Source of the DNA: a virus
Direction: 5' to 3' (one strand)
Length of the DNA stretch: 51,793 nucleotides
Virus record (IMG/VR): IMGVR_UViG_3300013131_003349
Coordinates: 1 to 51,793 of that record
The notes below the pieces were generated by a model. It saw nothing but the letters and a program-made list of their open reading frames with translations. It did not search any database and was not told where the DNA came from. The position numbers were made by a program, and so were the translations under genes. The first letter of the stretch is position 1; each line of letters begins with the position of its first letter. This document shows, piece by piece, positions 31,853-40,701 of this stretch.

Positions 31853-32200
31853 TTATTTCCAAAAGAGCTGTACTAAAATAAGAGATACTGCTAACATCAA
31901 TGAAACTGCAGTTTTTAAATTGATAGCTTCGCCTTTAAACATGTATGTCATTATGGTAAAAATAAAGATACCTGCAACAAATGATGTAAATCGTCCAGGC
32001 CAAAATTGACCTCCAAATCCCGATACTGCATAGCGGGTGGCTTCCATGAACGCCCATGTTATAGGAACTCCTAAAAACATCAATGCAAGTTTATATGTTC
32101 TAGCCCACTGCCAAAGCAATGGTCCATTTACTTGAACCCAAACAACGATTTGACCCAATAAGAATATTGTTATTGATAGTGCAATGTGTCGATAATTCAT
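31853..32200 (-). CDS. Polytopic membrane protein, 115 aa
   Basis: The ATG at 32200 is chosen (MNYRHIALSITIFLLGQIVV), as it forms the ATGA overlap with the amidase stop. The protein has about four hydrophobic segments (LALMFLGVPITWAFMEATRY, FTSFVAGIFIFTIMTYMF, LKTAVSLMLAVSLILVQLFW). It lies next to the amidase and holins and may take part in lysis or in a phage membrane complex. It could also be unrelated. Family not recognised. Confidence 0.65.
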   Translation of the reverse strand: MNYRHIALSITIFLLGQIVVWVQVNGPLLWQWARTYKLALMFLGVPITWAFMEATRYAVSGFGGQFWPGRFTSFVAGIFIFTIMTYMFKGEAINLKTAVSLMLAVSLILVQLFWK

Positions 32201-32877
32201 TGCAAAGATTTTAGCATTGCAATCATACGAGGACAAGGATAAATATCCGATTTATCTTTGCGATAAGAATTATGAGTATAAACACCCTGTTCTCCTTGCA
32301 AAGCTCGTGTCGATACTGTCCATAAGTCATCGTGTCGGTATGTTAAGTCAATGCCATAAGTTTCATTCCAATATACCAATAATTGACGAGTTGATTCAAT
32401 TTGTGCATCAGTATATCGATGATAAAATTTATGTCCTTTATAAGGTGTTTCTAATTCAGTAACCTGATCTGCAGGAATTTCTCGATCTACATAGTTATAA
32501 AATTTGCCATTAACACGATCCAATGGCCCCCAGTTACAAATCTCAATACCAATTGCATGTTTATCTAATGCTCGGTATGGTAAACCTTTTGATTTGAATA
32601 CATCTGGTTTAATTCCTAGATGATAACCCCAATGCTTAGATGAAAATGCTTGACAAATTTCACCATCATATGTATCTTTTGACTGACCTTTACCTGAAAT
32701 TGTAACGCAAGTTGCAATGCGACCTCTATCATCCGTATTCCACATTCTAATAGTGCCAACGCCAGAAGAATTACCTGCAGTATGATGAAGTACAATTTGT
32801 TTCTTTTCGGTTGCTTCTTTTATATATTGCGATTCTCGCAATGGAACTTGTTTGATTTTTGATGTATCTAGTTTCAT
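32197..32877 (-). CDS. N-acetylmuramoyl-L-alanine amidase (PGRP-type endolysin)
   Basis: The 226-residue protein has the amidase_2 zinc-hydrolase core. IVLHHTAGNSSGVGT supplies the first His of the zinc site. Later motifs are AFSSKHWGYHLGIKPD, HAIGIEICNWGPLDR and a later LTYRHDDLWTVSTRA. It cleaves the amide between muramic acid and the stem peptide, releasing phage at lysis. No signal peptide is visible, so it depends on a holin. It lies beside two holin-like genes, which supports this role. Confidence 0.9.
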   Translation of the reverse strand: MKLDTSKIKQVPLRESQYIKEATEKKQIVLHHTAGNSSGVGTIRMWNTDDRGRIATCVTISGKGQSKDTYDGEICQAFSSKHWGYHLGIKPDVFKSKGLPYRALDKHAIGIEICNWGPLDRVNGKFYNYVDREIPADQVTELETPYKGHKFYHRYTDAQIESTRQLLVYWNETYGIDLTYRHDDLWTVSTRALQGEQGVYTHNSYRKDKSDIYPCPRMIAMLKSLQ

Positions 32878-32880
32878 AAC

Positions 32881-33333
32881 TTAATCTTTTTGTCTTTTAC
32901 CTTTATGTAAATCAATTTTATCTAATATGTCTGTTAGTAATTTGCCTTCAATGAATCCTGCCATTGAAGCATTTTTCAAAGCACTAATGATTTGGAAGAA
33001 TACAAATGGTAACAATATTGTTTCACTCAGCCAACTTGTTCCTGGAAATCCTTTTTCGATAATTAACAACGTTGTTAAAAACATGATCCAAACTATACCA
33101 GTTCTTAAAATTTTAAGAGCTTTATATGTTTTAAATCCTTCCTTTCGAGTTCCTGCAATGATTCCAAATATGCCATCTAATGCTACAGTAACAACGATTG
33201 CTAAGTATTGTTCGGCATTATCCATTGTTAGGTTTAATAAATACGTGCAAAGAAATGATACCGTTGTTGCCACTGACATCAATAATCCCGTTTTCATTCT
33301 ACTCATACCTTTTTCATACAGTTGGTTCATCAT
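32881..33333 (-). CDS. Phage holin-family protein
   Basis: The 150-residue protein has hydrophobic helices at about residues 14-35, 43-60, 77-96 and 105-125 (MKTGLLMSVATTVSFLCTYL, YLAIVVTVALDGIFGIIAGT, IVWIMFLTTLLIIEKGF). The VALDGIFGIIAGT...F.T.K.L and late ISALKNASMAG.I.G motifs resemble the Bacteroides-type and toxin-secretion phage holin family (PF05105-like). It ends with a charged tail (KIDLHKGKRQKD). Start codons at 33333 and 33330 are both possible. Confidence 0.78.
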   Translation of the reverse strand: MMNQLYEKGMSRMKTGLLMSVATTVSFLCTYLLNLTMDNAEQYLAIVVTVALDGIFGIIAGTRKEGFKTYKALKILRTGIVWIMFLTTLLIIEKGFPGTSWLSETILLPFVFFQIISALKNASMAGFIEGKLLTDILDKIDLHKGKRQKD

Positions 33334-33610
33334 CTTGTTTCTTTTGTTGGTTTGAAAACTTGTCTACTACAGTTCCAAACATGGCAGCAATAACAATATA
33401 TTCTATAGCATCAACTAAATATTCTGCAGGTGCAATAGATTTTGAATAAAGAGCGTTAACAAACATTATAACAAGCAAAGACACAAATCCAACTACGCCG
33501 ATAACACGTTTAGACGATACATCGCCTGATCGAGCATCTGATAACATGCGTTGAAAAAAGTTTTTGCTTTTACTCAATGTATTCCTTAGTTTTGATAACA
33601 TTTGTTTCAT
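33314..33610 (-). CDS. Membrane protein, 98 aa (holin-like)
   Basis: A basic N terminus (MKQMLSKLRNTLSKSKNFFQ) leads to two hydrophobic helices (VIGVVGFVSLLVIMFVNALY and LVDAIEYIVIAAMFGTVVDK) and a charged tail. Many Bacteroidota phages carry such a two-span protein before the holin and amidase. An antiholin or second holin role is possible. It overlaps the holin gene by 20 bp and has a class B motif 3 bp upstream. Confidence 0.7.
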   Translation of the reverse strand: MKQMLSKLRNTLSKSKNFFQRMLSDARSGDVSSKRVIGVVGFVSLLVIMFVNALYSKSIAPAEYLVDAIEYIVIAAMFGTVVDKFSNQQKKQDDEPTV

Positions 33611-33612
33611 GT

Positions 33613-33620
33613 ATAAATAT
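33613..33620 (-). promoter_or_regulatory. ATATTTAT motif (class B) for the lysis genes
   Basis: The motif lies 2 bp before the ATG at 33610, in the gap after the glycan cluster's last gene. Confidence 0.55.
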
Positions 33621-33621
33621 G

Positions 33622-34827
33622 TTACTGTTTCGTTTTAATTAGATTTTTTTCATATGATTCGAGATGATTGATTTTAATAATAAACATATCAAGTTCAAAT
33701 TCACCCACTTCGCCGCTTTCTTTAATGATTAATGGCATTTGAGTGAGCAATTGAAAACTTTGTTGTGTTAATTTATTTGGATCAAATTTGATAACGATAT
33801 CATTTTCCCAATCTGGATTATTTCGATATGTCGTAAATACTCGTTTTGATAAATCATATGAAGTTTCTGATTGTTTTTTATTTCTAAATTCATATACATG
33901 ATTGAGCAAAGAATTAGTTGCTGGGTCTACTTCGCTTTCGATATATAAACGATCGCACCATGGTTCCAATGCTTCTAATAATTGCATGGAACAATTGTTG
34001 ATTACGTATGCAATATTATATTTAGGTACAACAATTGGCTCCATTAAGGCAGTATGATTTACACTAGACCCCCATTTGCGAATAAATTCCATCGTTGAAC
34101 GATCCATCGCAGATTTCCACGCAGCGTGGCGATCAGCATCTCCATCAAAACTTCCAGCACCCCGACCCGTCAAATGATATACTAACGAATTCCATGGCTG
34201 TACAAATTTATAACCTGCTAACTGCATTCGATTAAAGATATCCGAATCCTCTCTGCAAGAATGGAGTATTGGATCATGTCCCCCCAATTCCATAAAATCC
34301 GTTTTATACATCATCCATGGTGCAAATATACCGTTAGTAATTTTAGTATCTGATAAATGTTCTTCAACGTATTGTTTAAATTCATCTCGTTTAAATTCTT
34401 CTGGCCACATTCCGAGATCAAGAAGTATTTTTTCTCCCCCATTAGGATGAATTGGTGGTTCAATTCGAGTTGAACACACTACAGTTTGTGGTTCTAGATG
34501 TTCAAATGCTTTTAAGTCTGCATCTTTGCCTAACATCATATCAGCATGAAATATCATAAACACATTCGTAGTGGAATTTTCAATACAATAATCATATGCT
34601 TTGCCAATACCATACAAGCTATTACCTAAATCCGGATTAACGAAATATATTATCTTATATTCATCTTTTACTTGCTCTAACCATTCAACCGTTCCATCTT
34701 CATCCGAATCAACAAAAATGATAATATCATGATCTTTTCGATGTGCATTTTCGCGAATGGATGGTATACAAGTTTTTAGATAACGTAAATTTGATTTACT
34801 AGGTATACAAAATGTTATTTTATCCAT
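33622..34827 (-). CDS. GT2-type glycosyltransferase, two-domain
   Basis: The N-terminal GT-A domain starts MDKITFCIPSKSNLRYLKTC and has VFMIFHADMMLGKDADLKAF, which gives a DxD-like acidic pocket, then APWMMYKTDFMELGGHDPIL and HSCREDSDIFNRMQLAGYKF. These are family-2 features. The C-terminal third (from about residue 290) has no known domain. It would transfer a sugar from a nucleotide donor to a growing glycan. It is the last gene of the glycan cluster and overlaps the upstream methyltransferase gene by 8 bp. Confidence 0.85.
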   Translation of the reverse strand: MDKITFCIPSKSNLRYLKTCIPSIRENAHRKDHDIIIFVDSDEDGTVEWLEQVKDEYKIIYFVNPDLGNSLYGIGKAYDYCIENSTTNVFMIFHADMMLGKDADLKAFEHLEPQTVVCSTRIEPPIHPNGGEKILLDLGMWPEEFKRDEFKQYVEEHLSDTKITNGIFAPWMMYKTDFMELGGHDPILHSCREDSDIFNRMQLAGYKFVQPWNSLVYHLTGRGAGSFDGDADRHAAWKSAMDRSTMEFIRKWGSSVNHTALMEPIVVPKYNIAYVINNCSMQLLEALEPWCDRLYIESEVDPATNSLLNHVYEFRNKKQSETSYDLSKRVFTTYRNNPDWENDIVIKFDPNKLTQQSFQLLTQMPLIIKESGEVGEFELDMFIIKINHLESYEKNLIKTKQ

Positions 34828-35482
34828 GATTCTTTAATTCTAAAATAAGGTGAGTAACTCCTGGTCTCGTATCCCATGTTTTAACATCTGAAATATATAA
34901 CGGTGTATATTCGCACATTTGTTTGTATGTTTCCAAAGATGCATTAAACGGATCTCCAGGTGAATATTTTTTAGATGGAATTACTTCCGGAATATAATGA
35001 CCATTGACTGCATATTGAAGTACTATGATACCAGTAGGTTTAAGTGTCTTTGCCCATTGGTTCAAACAATATATTGGATCATATGTATGATCAAAAGAAT
35101 TTGAATAAATTACATCACACGATCCAATCCACTCCTCCTTAATTTCGTGCATATCCCATTGAATTGTAATTTCAGGATAACCAAATTTATCTCCAATTTC
35201 TGTACCAATAACGGTACAGTTAAGCATATCACCTAATATTTTATTTTCTCTTCCTGATCTTACACCATGGCACAATCCAAATGTTGGAACAGAATTTCTT
35301 GTTAATACTTCATCTTTAATTTTTGAAAAAATACTGTCTGGATCATTACATCCCGGTCCAAATTTTCTTTCATTTAAAATTTTTTGATTGGTAACATATA
35401 AATCATATTCGGCAGTATAATCAGTTAATAAAAACGTTTTACCTTCTCCTAATTTTTTATAAATTTTTTTGTCTGTTTTCAT
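34820..35482 (-). CDS. SAM-dependent methyltransferase-like protein
   Basis: The 220-residue protein has CDVIYSNSFDHTYDPIYCLN and WAKTLKPTGIIVLQYAVNGH, the motif IV and following strand of class I methyltransferases. A preceding VPTFGLCHGVRSGRENKILG replaces the usual motif I and is less typical. Acceptor unknown; the context suggests a sugar or a lipid-linked glycan intermediate. It lies between the PhyH-type gene and the terminal GT2 gene. Confidence 0.65.
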   Translation of the reverse strand: MKTDKKIYKKLGEGKTFLLTDYTAEYDLYVTNQKILNERKFGPGCNDPDSIFSKIKDEVLTRNSVPTFGLCHGVRSGRENKILGDMLNCTVIGTEIGDKFGYPEITIQWDMHEIKEEWIGSCDVIYSNSFDHTYDPIYCLNQWAKTLKPTGIIVLQYAVNGHYIPEVIPSKKYSPGDPFNASLETYKQMCEYTPLYISDVKTWDTRPGVTHLILELKNHG

Positions 35483-35491
35483 ATTTTTACT

Positions 35492-36388
35492 TTATACTAA
35501 TTTTAAAAAATCACAAAGTGGTTTATACTTTATATCTAACGTATCAAAATCTGATTTTCGCATTTGAAATGTTTGATTGACATCAAAAAATTCAGGATGG
35601 CATGCATAATCTAATGTTAACATGGTACGTTCATTATCAATTGGTTTAGTTCCTCTATGCCAACCATTTGTGTCAGCTATTAATAAATCTCCTTTTTTAG
35701 CAGTAAGATATTTTACTTTATCCGCGCCATATAGTTGGTGAATGTCATTCAATTCCCAATTATACTGCCTATTCCAATTGTATCCATTTATTTCAAATTT
35801 TTTCGTATGACTACCTTCTACATAACAAAATGGTCCTCCGTTGATATCAACATCATTTAAATACACAAAAAATTTAAGGAATCTAGGAGAATTTGGATCG
35901 GAATGATAGATTTGGGTTCCTCCTGCAGGTAAATTTGTAACAAATGATTTTCTTAAATTACATGTACTTAACATGGGCATACAATCTAAGTATGCACCCG
36001 CAATATCAATAATAAAATCATTAAATACAAAAGGAAGTATTTCTGGAACATTTAAGAATGGTTGAAATACTTGAATATACAATTGATTAGATCTTGCGTC
36101 ATGTTGCGATATCTTGCTTTGATTTGCTGGATGCGATGCATCAGACAGTATTTCTTCTACTCGTTGATAAAGTGAATCAATAATTGATGTATCTAAAAAA
36201 TTCTCTATTTTAGCATAACCCTTTTCTTCTAATTCCATAGCAATATTAATTGCAGCATCAGATGACTGATAATCAGGGTATTGTTGTTTTCTAGAAACAT
36301 ACGCTTGACTATATTTGTTTAAATTTTCATAACCATTAGTTACTGCTCTATGATCTGGCCACGTAACCCATTCTACTGTTTGATTCAT
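35492..36388 (-). CDS. Phytanoyl-CoA dioxygenase (PhyH)-family oxygenase
   Basis: The 298-residue protein has the iron site pattern HxD...H: GGTQIYHSDPNSPRFLKFFV, DVDINGGPFCYVEGSHTKKF and LLIADTNGWHRGTKPIDN. Fe(II)/2-oxoglutarate oxygenases of this type hydroxylate small molecules and sometimes sugars or lipid precursors. Placement among glycosyltransferases and NeuB suggests modification of a glycan precursor or its carrier. The stop overlaps the next gene's ATG by 4 bp. Confidence 0.85.
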   Translation of the reverse strand: MNQTVEWVTWPDHRAVTNGYENLNKYSQAYVSRKQQYPDYQSSDAAINIAMELEEKGYAKIENFLDTSIIDSLYQRVEEILSDASHPANQSKISQHDARSNQLYIQVFQPFLNVPEILPFVFNDFIIDIAGAYLDCMPMLSTCNLRKSFVTNLPAGGTQIYHSDPNSPRFLKFFVYLNDVDINGGPFCYVEGSHTKKFEINGYNWNRQYNWELNDIHQLYGADKVKYLTAKKGDLLIADTNGWHRGTKPIDNERTMLTLDYACHPEFFDVNQTFQMRKSDFDTLDIKYKPLCDFLKLV

Positions 36389-37107
36389 AATTTAATCTTT
36401 TGTTTAATTTCTTTACTTAATGGAAAATGTTTCATGCTATATGGAGTAGAACAATTGAAATCAAATCCTTCTCCTAAATTATGTAATTTAATTTTTGTTT
36501 GCAAACTAGTTTGATATAAAATGTTTGCAAAATATTCATGTGCGTCTACAAAACTTTCATACGAATGCAATCCATTATCTGCATCAATTAAATTGGTACG
36601 AAATGAATTATTAGGAGAATCATTTCTATTTTTTCCATGACCGTCAATTCCTACATAATAAAGTTCTGCAGGAAAAAATTGCATTACAAAATAACACACC
36701 CGGCCAGCTACTCCTTCTATTTTACCATACTCTGTATTGTAATAAACAATTTGTTCTTTATATGTTTCAACAAACCGTTTAAATGTTTCTGATTGATAGA
36801 ATGGGTGCATTTTTGGTTCAAATGCAAACGTACATGTAGGATTATTTTGTATAAATTCGATTAAATTGGGATGTTCTAAATCCACAACATCAGAAAGTGT
36901 AACGTGAGTTATATTTGATAGATTTCTAACTTCATCATTTAAATAAAAAAAACTAGTAGTTACTATTGCGTCTACATCTAAATTTTTCCAATTTACTAAA
37001 TTAACCGATGGGCCTGAACCCATTACTAATATTTTTTTATTTGTAAATTTTTGCGTAAACGTTTCTTGCGATATAGAAGTTGAATTTGATTCTAAAAATT
37101 TTATCAT
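36385..37107 (-). CDS. MptE-like/GT42-like Rossmann protein, possible sialyltransferase
   Basis: The protein carries KKILVMGSGPSVNLVNWKNL, followed by DAIVTTSFFYLNDEVRNLSN. This nucleotide-binding opening is shared by DUF115/MptE-like proteins and GT42 sialyltransferases. Later pieces are GVAGRVCYFVMQFFPAELYY and VGIDGHGKNRNDSPNNSFRT. Beside a NeuB synthase and a CMP-sugar cytidylyltransferase it could transfer a sialic-acid-like sugar, but the match is only a motif and length guess (240 residues). An MptE-like hydrolase role is the alternative. Confidence 0.55.
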   Translation of the reverse strand: MIKFLESNSTSISQETFTQKFTNKKILVMGSGPSVNLVNWKNLDVDAIVTTSFFYLNDEVRNLSNITHVTLSDVVDLEHPNLIEFIQNNPTCTFAFEPKMHPFYQSETFKRFVETYKEQIVYYNTEYGKIEGVAGRVCYFVMQFFPAELYYVGIDGHGKNRNDSPNNSFRTNLIDADNGLHSYESFVDAHEYFANILYQTSLQTKIKLHNLGEGFDFNCSTPYSMKHFPLSKEIKQKIKL

Positions 37108-37778
37108 AACCTTTTATATAAATATTCTCCTAATCGAAATTGCCATTCGTAATCTATGTCAAATGCTTCTAATTCGTTCATGACAAATAACTCCGGAGAG
37201 GGTGGAGAAACCGTATCCATCCAATATCCGTCTTTAATAATATCTAATCGACTTGCATATAAACAATGTGCTGCTTCGTATATTGGTTCTACAAACTTCG
37301 TATTCATAATACAAGCGCCTTCCCAATCTGTAATGGCTTGTCCTCGTTTGTCCCAATAATATGTTTTCTTTTCAAATACTGCAAAAGCTCCATCTTTATC
37401 AGATTCAATAAATGACTGAATAAAATTATCAATCGTTTCAATTGTCAATATTGGATTACATGCACTTATTAAGACTACATATTTAAATGGCAATTTATCG
37501 TGCCATTCGTAAATCAATTGCATATCAGTTTCTGCAAATGCCGATTCCTTTGATCGATTAAAAATATTGATTTCATATTTTTTACCTACTTCTTTTAATT
37601 CATCTTCGTATGCCGAAAAATAAATGTTTGATTTAGGAATAATAGTTGAATTAGATAATTTTTCAAATAAAATATCCGTTAATGTAGTTTCAGCAAATGG
37701 TCGTAACATTTTACCTGGGACGCGTTGTGACCCCATTCTAGCTTGCACTAATATGCATATATCTTGTATCTGTTTCAT
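37104..37778 (-). CDS. CMP-sialic-acid-type cytidylyltransferase
   Basis: The ATG at 37778 (MKQIQDICILVQARMGSQRV) gives an ATGA overlap with the upstream gene; the open frame extends a few codons further. The N terminus has the nucleotide-binding ARMGSQRVPGKMLRPF of NeuA/SpsF-type enzymes. It is followed by FKYVVLISACNPILTIETID and a C-terminal FDIDYEWQFRLGEYLY segment. The enzyme activates a nonulosonic acid with CTP. Its neighbours NeuB and the CMAH-like gene point to a sialic, legionaminic or pseudaminic-like sugar. Confidence 0.82.
   Translation of the reverse strand: MKQIQDICILVQARMGSQRVPGKMLRPFAETTLTDILFEKLSNSTIIPKSNIYFSAYEDELKEVGKKYEINIFNRSKESAFAETDMQLIYEWHDKLPFKYVVLISACNPILTIETIDNFIQSFIESDKDGAFAVFEKKTYYWDKRGQAITDWEGACIMNTKFVEPIYEAAHCLYASRLDIIKDGYWMDTVSPPSPELFVMNELEAFDIDYEWQFRLGEYLYKRL
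37118..37125 (-). promoter_or_regulatory. ATATTTAT motif (class B) within the cytidylyltransferase gene
   Basis: The motif overlaps the 3' end of the cytidylyltransferase coding region and lies 10 bp before the ATG at 37107. The location inside a coding region makes it weaker evidence than the intergenic copies. Confidence 0.35.
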
Positions 37779-39106
37779 ATGTGAAAATAGTTTAAACAAT
37801 AATAAATTTCTCGTTCGTATACATCGGGTGACCTAAAATATGTAATAAAACTGCCAATTTCTGCATTATTCCAATGTGCATATCTAGGACCTAGTAATAT
37901 TCGTTTTAATAACTTCTTTGGCAATGATAATGATAAGTATGGAACCGAATCATCTATATATTTTACAAAATCAATACCGGTACCATTAAATGATATTTTT
38001 GCAAAAACGTATTCATTAATTTTAATATAAATCATAGTTTCATTATAAAATTTTAATTCTGTTCGTTTCCGGTCAAAACGATTAAATGATTTTATGCACA
38101 AAGAAATTAATTCTAAATCTTCGACAACTGCATCATTTTCAAATGAATATTTTTTATGTCGCAATACGTTATTAACATATAAATCTCGATCAGCTGAGGT
38201 AAAATGCTTATATGGTGCAGATTGCTCTTTAGTTACTAAATCAAAAGATTCATATGAATTTAATAATATTCCTGTAGATGTATTTTGTAATTCATTGTAT
38301 TTGTCACAAGTATCTTTTATATCATTTATTGCTCGATATGGTTCTAAATTTACTAACTTTCCTGCTAAAATATATGTTCCTGCATGAAGCATAAAGTATG
38401 TAGGTTTACAATGAGTTATAAAATTTAATCCAGAATCAAAATAATATTGTTTTTGTTCTTGTGCTTTTTGTAATTTTTCGCTATTTGAATAATTAGAAAA
38501 ACATTGTGGATATGCACTTGCTCCTGTATATCCGGTGATTAAGAAATCAATTTTATTATACGAATTTAAAACAGATTTGATTGCAAATTTTGCTACAGGA
38601 AATGGGCAATCATTAACGTTTAAAACTGTATATTCATTATTATCAATAACACATAATGTATCTACGATTGTGGATGCAAAATTAGTTTCCATCTTACCGC
38701 AACCAAATGTTTTAGCACAATGTATCGGATTACAATAACCTGCAGGTATGATATTGATATAAACATCGTTTTTTAAATGGGTACGTACATTTGATTCTAA
38801 TTCAATAACAGAAAAACCTAGTTGTTCAATGTTTATTTTTAAAAATGGAGTAGAAAATTTATGTATTAATACCGGAATCTCTTTGTTGAGTTTTTCTAAT
38901 GTTAGTTTACTTAAATGATCTGGATGTATGTGTGAAACATAAATATAATCAATATCATTTAATAAATCAAAATCAAAATTGGGCAACGGCGGATACATAT
39001 ACCAAGATCCGTAATATTCTCCATCAACTAACCACGGATCGGTCAAAATTTTAATACCATTTGCTTGAATAATTTCACAAGCGCCATTTAAATGGGTTAT
39101 TTTCAT
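37775..39106 (-). CDS. Metallo-beta-lactamase-fold protein, CMAH/UlaG-like
   Basis: The 443-residue protein has the MBL zinc motif YVSHIHPDHLSKLTLEKLNK (HxHxDH) after NGIKILTDPWLVDGEYYGSW and a C-terminal MBL tail (ITGYTGASAYPQCFSN). The ILTDPWL...G.WYMYPP opening resembles CMP-N-acetylneuraminate hydroxylase-type MBL proteins, here without a Rieske domain. It may hydroxylate or hydrolyse an activated nonulosonic acid; this is inferred from the fold and its neighbours. The C-terminal 150 residues are unlike the family. Confidence 0.72.
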   Translation of the reverse strand: MKITHLNGACEIIQANGIKILTDPWLVDGEYYGSWYMYPPLPNFDFDLLNDIDYIYVSHIHPDHLSKLTLEKLNKEIPVLIHKFSTPFLKINIEQLGFSVIELESNVRTHLKNDVYINIIPAGYCNPIHCAKTFGCGKMETNFASTIVDTLCVIDNNEYTVLNVNDCPFPVAKFAIKSVLNSYNKIDFLITGYTGASAYPQCFSNYSNSEKLQKAQEQKQYYFDSGLNFITHCKPTYFMLHAGTYILAGKLVNLEPYRAINDIKDTCDKYNELQNTSTGILLNSYESFDLVTKEQSAPYKHFTSADRDLYVNNVLRHKKYSFENDAVVEDLELISLCIKSFNRFDRKRTELKFYNETMIYIKINEYVFAKISFNGTGIDFVKYIDDSVPYLSLSLPKKLLKRILLGPRYAHWNNAEIGSFITYFRSPDVYEREIYYCLNYFHI

Positions 39107-39107
39107 T

Positions 39108-40082
39108 TTAACACTTTAATCCAGTTTCAATCAATTCAATCAATTCATCAGTATCTTCTGTTACCCATAATGCCGAATTAAACTCTGGTCCTGTATATTT
39201 TTTGAAATCTTGATGACTTTTATTTGTGTATTGCGGACGTATTTGTAACAAATTAATTTCTGGTACTTGATATGTAAAAGGCAATTCGGTTACTGCTAAC
39301 ATATCTTCATGCAATTTTTCTCCGGGTCGAAGACCTATTAATTCTGTTTTAGGTTGTTTATTTAACATTTTACCTAATGCAGCTATACATGTTGGCAATG
39401 TATAAGAATTAATTTGTGGAACAAATACTTCTCCACCAACTGCATGTTCTAATGCACCCAATACTGTATTAACTGCATCATCTAATGTAAATAAAAATCG
39501 AGTCATTGCTTCTGATGTAACTTTGAGTGTTTGATTGTTATTAATCATATCCACCCAAAGTGGAATAAACGATCCACGCGATGCAATTACATTTCCATAT
39601 CTAACAGATGCAAATACGGTTGATGTAGAATGATAATCATAATTTGTAAAAATACGCTCAGCAATGAATTTACTCGAACCATATACGTTAACTGGTTGAC
39701 AGGCTTTGTCAGTTGATACTAAAATACACTTTTCAATTCCATTCTCTAATGCAGCTCTTGCAACATTTTCCGATCCGTTGATATTTGTTTTTACGCATTC
39801 ATCAGGATAAAATTCCATATCATCGATACGCTTCAATGCAGCTGTATGTATAATATAATCCGGTTTATGTCTTTGTAGTGTAACGTTTAATTTATCAAAA
39901 TCTCTAATGTCGCCAATTACTTTGATAATACTTGCATCTTGTCCAAATTCTAATGCTTGTTTGCCTTCATCTCTGCTATAAACAATAATTGTACAATCAA
40001 ATTGTTTTAATCGTTTAATAAGAGCTTTTCCTAATGAACCGGTACCGCCAGTAATAAATATTTTTTTTCCAGTAAAATTCAT
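39108..40082 (-). CDS. UDP-GlcNAc 4,6-dehydratase-type SDR enzyme
   Basis: The 324-residue protein has the extended-SDR nucleotide site FITGGTGSLGKALIKRLKQF (GxxGxxG) and ILVSTDKACQPVNVYGSSKF (catalytic Tyr/Lys region, TDKA...YG.SK). The order and length match PseB/FlaA1/CapD-type dehydratases that start pseudaminic or legionaminic acid synthesis. A later IGLRPGEKLHEDMLAVTELP stretch also fits. It overlaps the methyltransferase gene by 1 bp. Confidence 0.88.
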   Translation of the reverse strand: MNFTGKKIFITGGTGSLGKALIKRLKQFDCTIIVYSRDEGKQALEFGQDASIIKVIGDIRDFDKLNVTLQRHKPDYIIHTAALKRIDDMEFYPDECVKTNINGSENVARAALENGIEKCILVSTDKACQPVNVYGSSKFIAERIFTNYDYHSTSTVFASVRYGNVIASRGSFIPLWVDMINNNQTLKVTSEAMTRFLFTLDDAVNTVLGALEHAVGGEVFVPQINSYTLPTCIAALGKMLNKQPKTELIGLRPGEKLHEDMLAVTELPFTYQVPEINLLQIRPQYTNKSHQDFKKYTGPEFNSALWVTEDTDELIELIETGLKC

Positions 40083-40699
40083 TATAATGTAACTTTAATA
40101 AGTTGTTCAAATCCATGAGATGCATTCAGTGCTTGATTTATTTGAACTTCTGCACACGTACTATACATATCATTAAAGTTATGTACATAACGCATAGTTT
40201 TATTTGGTAATTTATAATATGTATCACCATGGTGCTCTGCATGAAATATAAATTGTTTTGCTATTTTCTTAAGATTGTTTGCTATATTTAAAATGTTATC
40301 TGTATCTATTTTATCCGAAAAACATGGTATATGAATAAGTACGCCTGCAGTAAAAATAATGTCAAATTGATTTTCGTGAAAATATTTATCTAATTCATAT
40401 ATACTCCCATGAATTAAATTTAATTTAGGTAATTTATTTTTTGCATATTCTAATGCATTAGAATTAATATCAAATCCTGTTAATTCAATTGTAGAATCTA
40501 ATTCATGAATTTGTCTAAGATTGTATCTGCCAAAACATCCAATTTCTAAAACACTTTTTGGTTTTAATTGTACAATTTGTTCGGCTAGTTTTTTTCTTCG
40601 ATCATTTTTAAAATTTTCATATCCCGACCCCGAATATTCTTTTGTATTTTGCCAATGATTTTGTGTTTCTATAAACACTTTTTTTAAATTTGTTTTCAT
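40082..40699 (-). CDS. Class I SAM-dependent methyltransferase
   Basis: SVLEIGCFGRYNLRQIHELD gives motif I, ELTGFDINSNALEYAKNKLP motif II and FDIIFTAGVLIHIPCFSDKI motif IV. The C-terminal part (VHNFNDMYSTCAEVQINQAL) is variable. The fold is clear but the substrate, probably a sugar or glycan end, is unknown. It lies between NeuB and the dehydratase gene. Confidence 0.82.
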   Translation of the reverse strand: MKTNLKKVFIETQNHWQNTKEYSGSGYENFKNDRRKKLAEQIVQLKPKSVLEIGCFGRYNLRQIHELDSTIELTGFDINSNALEYAKNKLPKLNLIHGSIYELDKYFHENQFDIIFTAGVLIHIPCFSDKIDTDNILNIANNLKKIAKQFIFHAEHHGDTYYKLPNKTMRYVHNFNDMYSTCAEVQINQALNASHGFEQLIKVTL

Positions 40700-40701
40700 T
40701 T

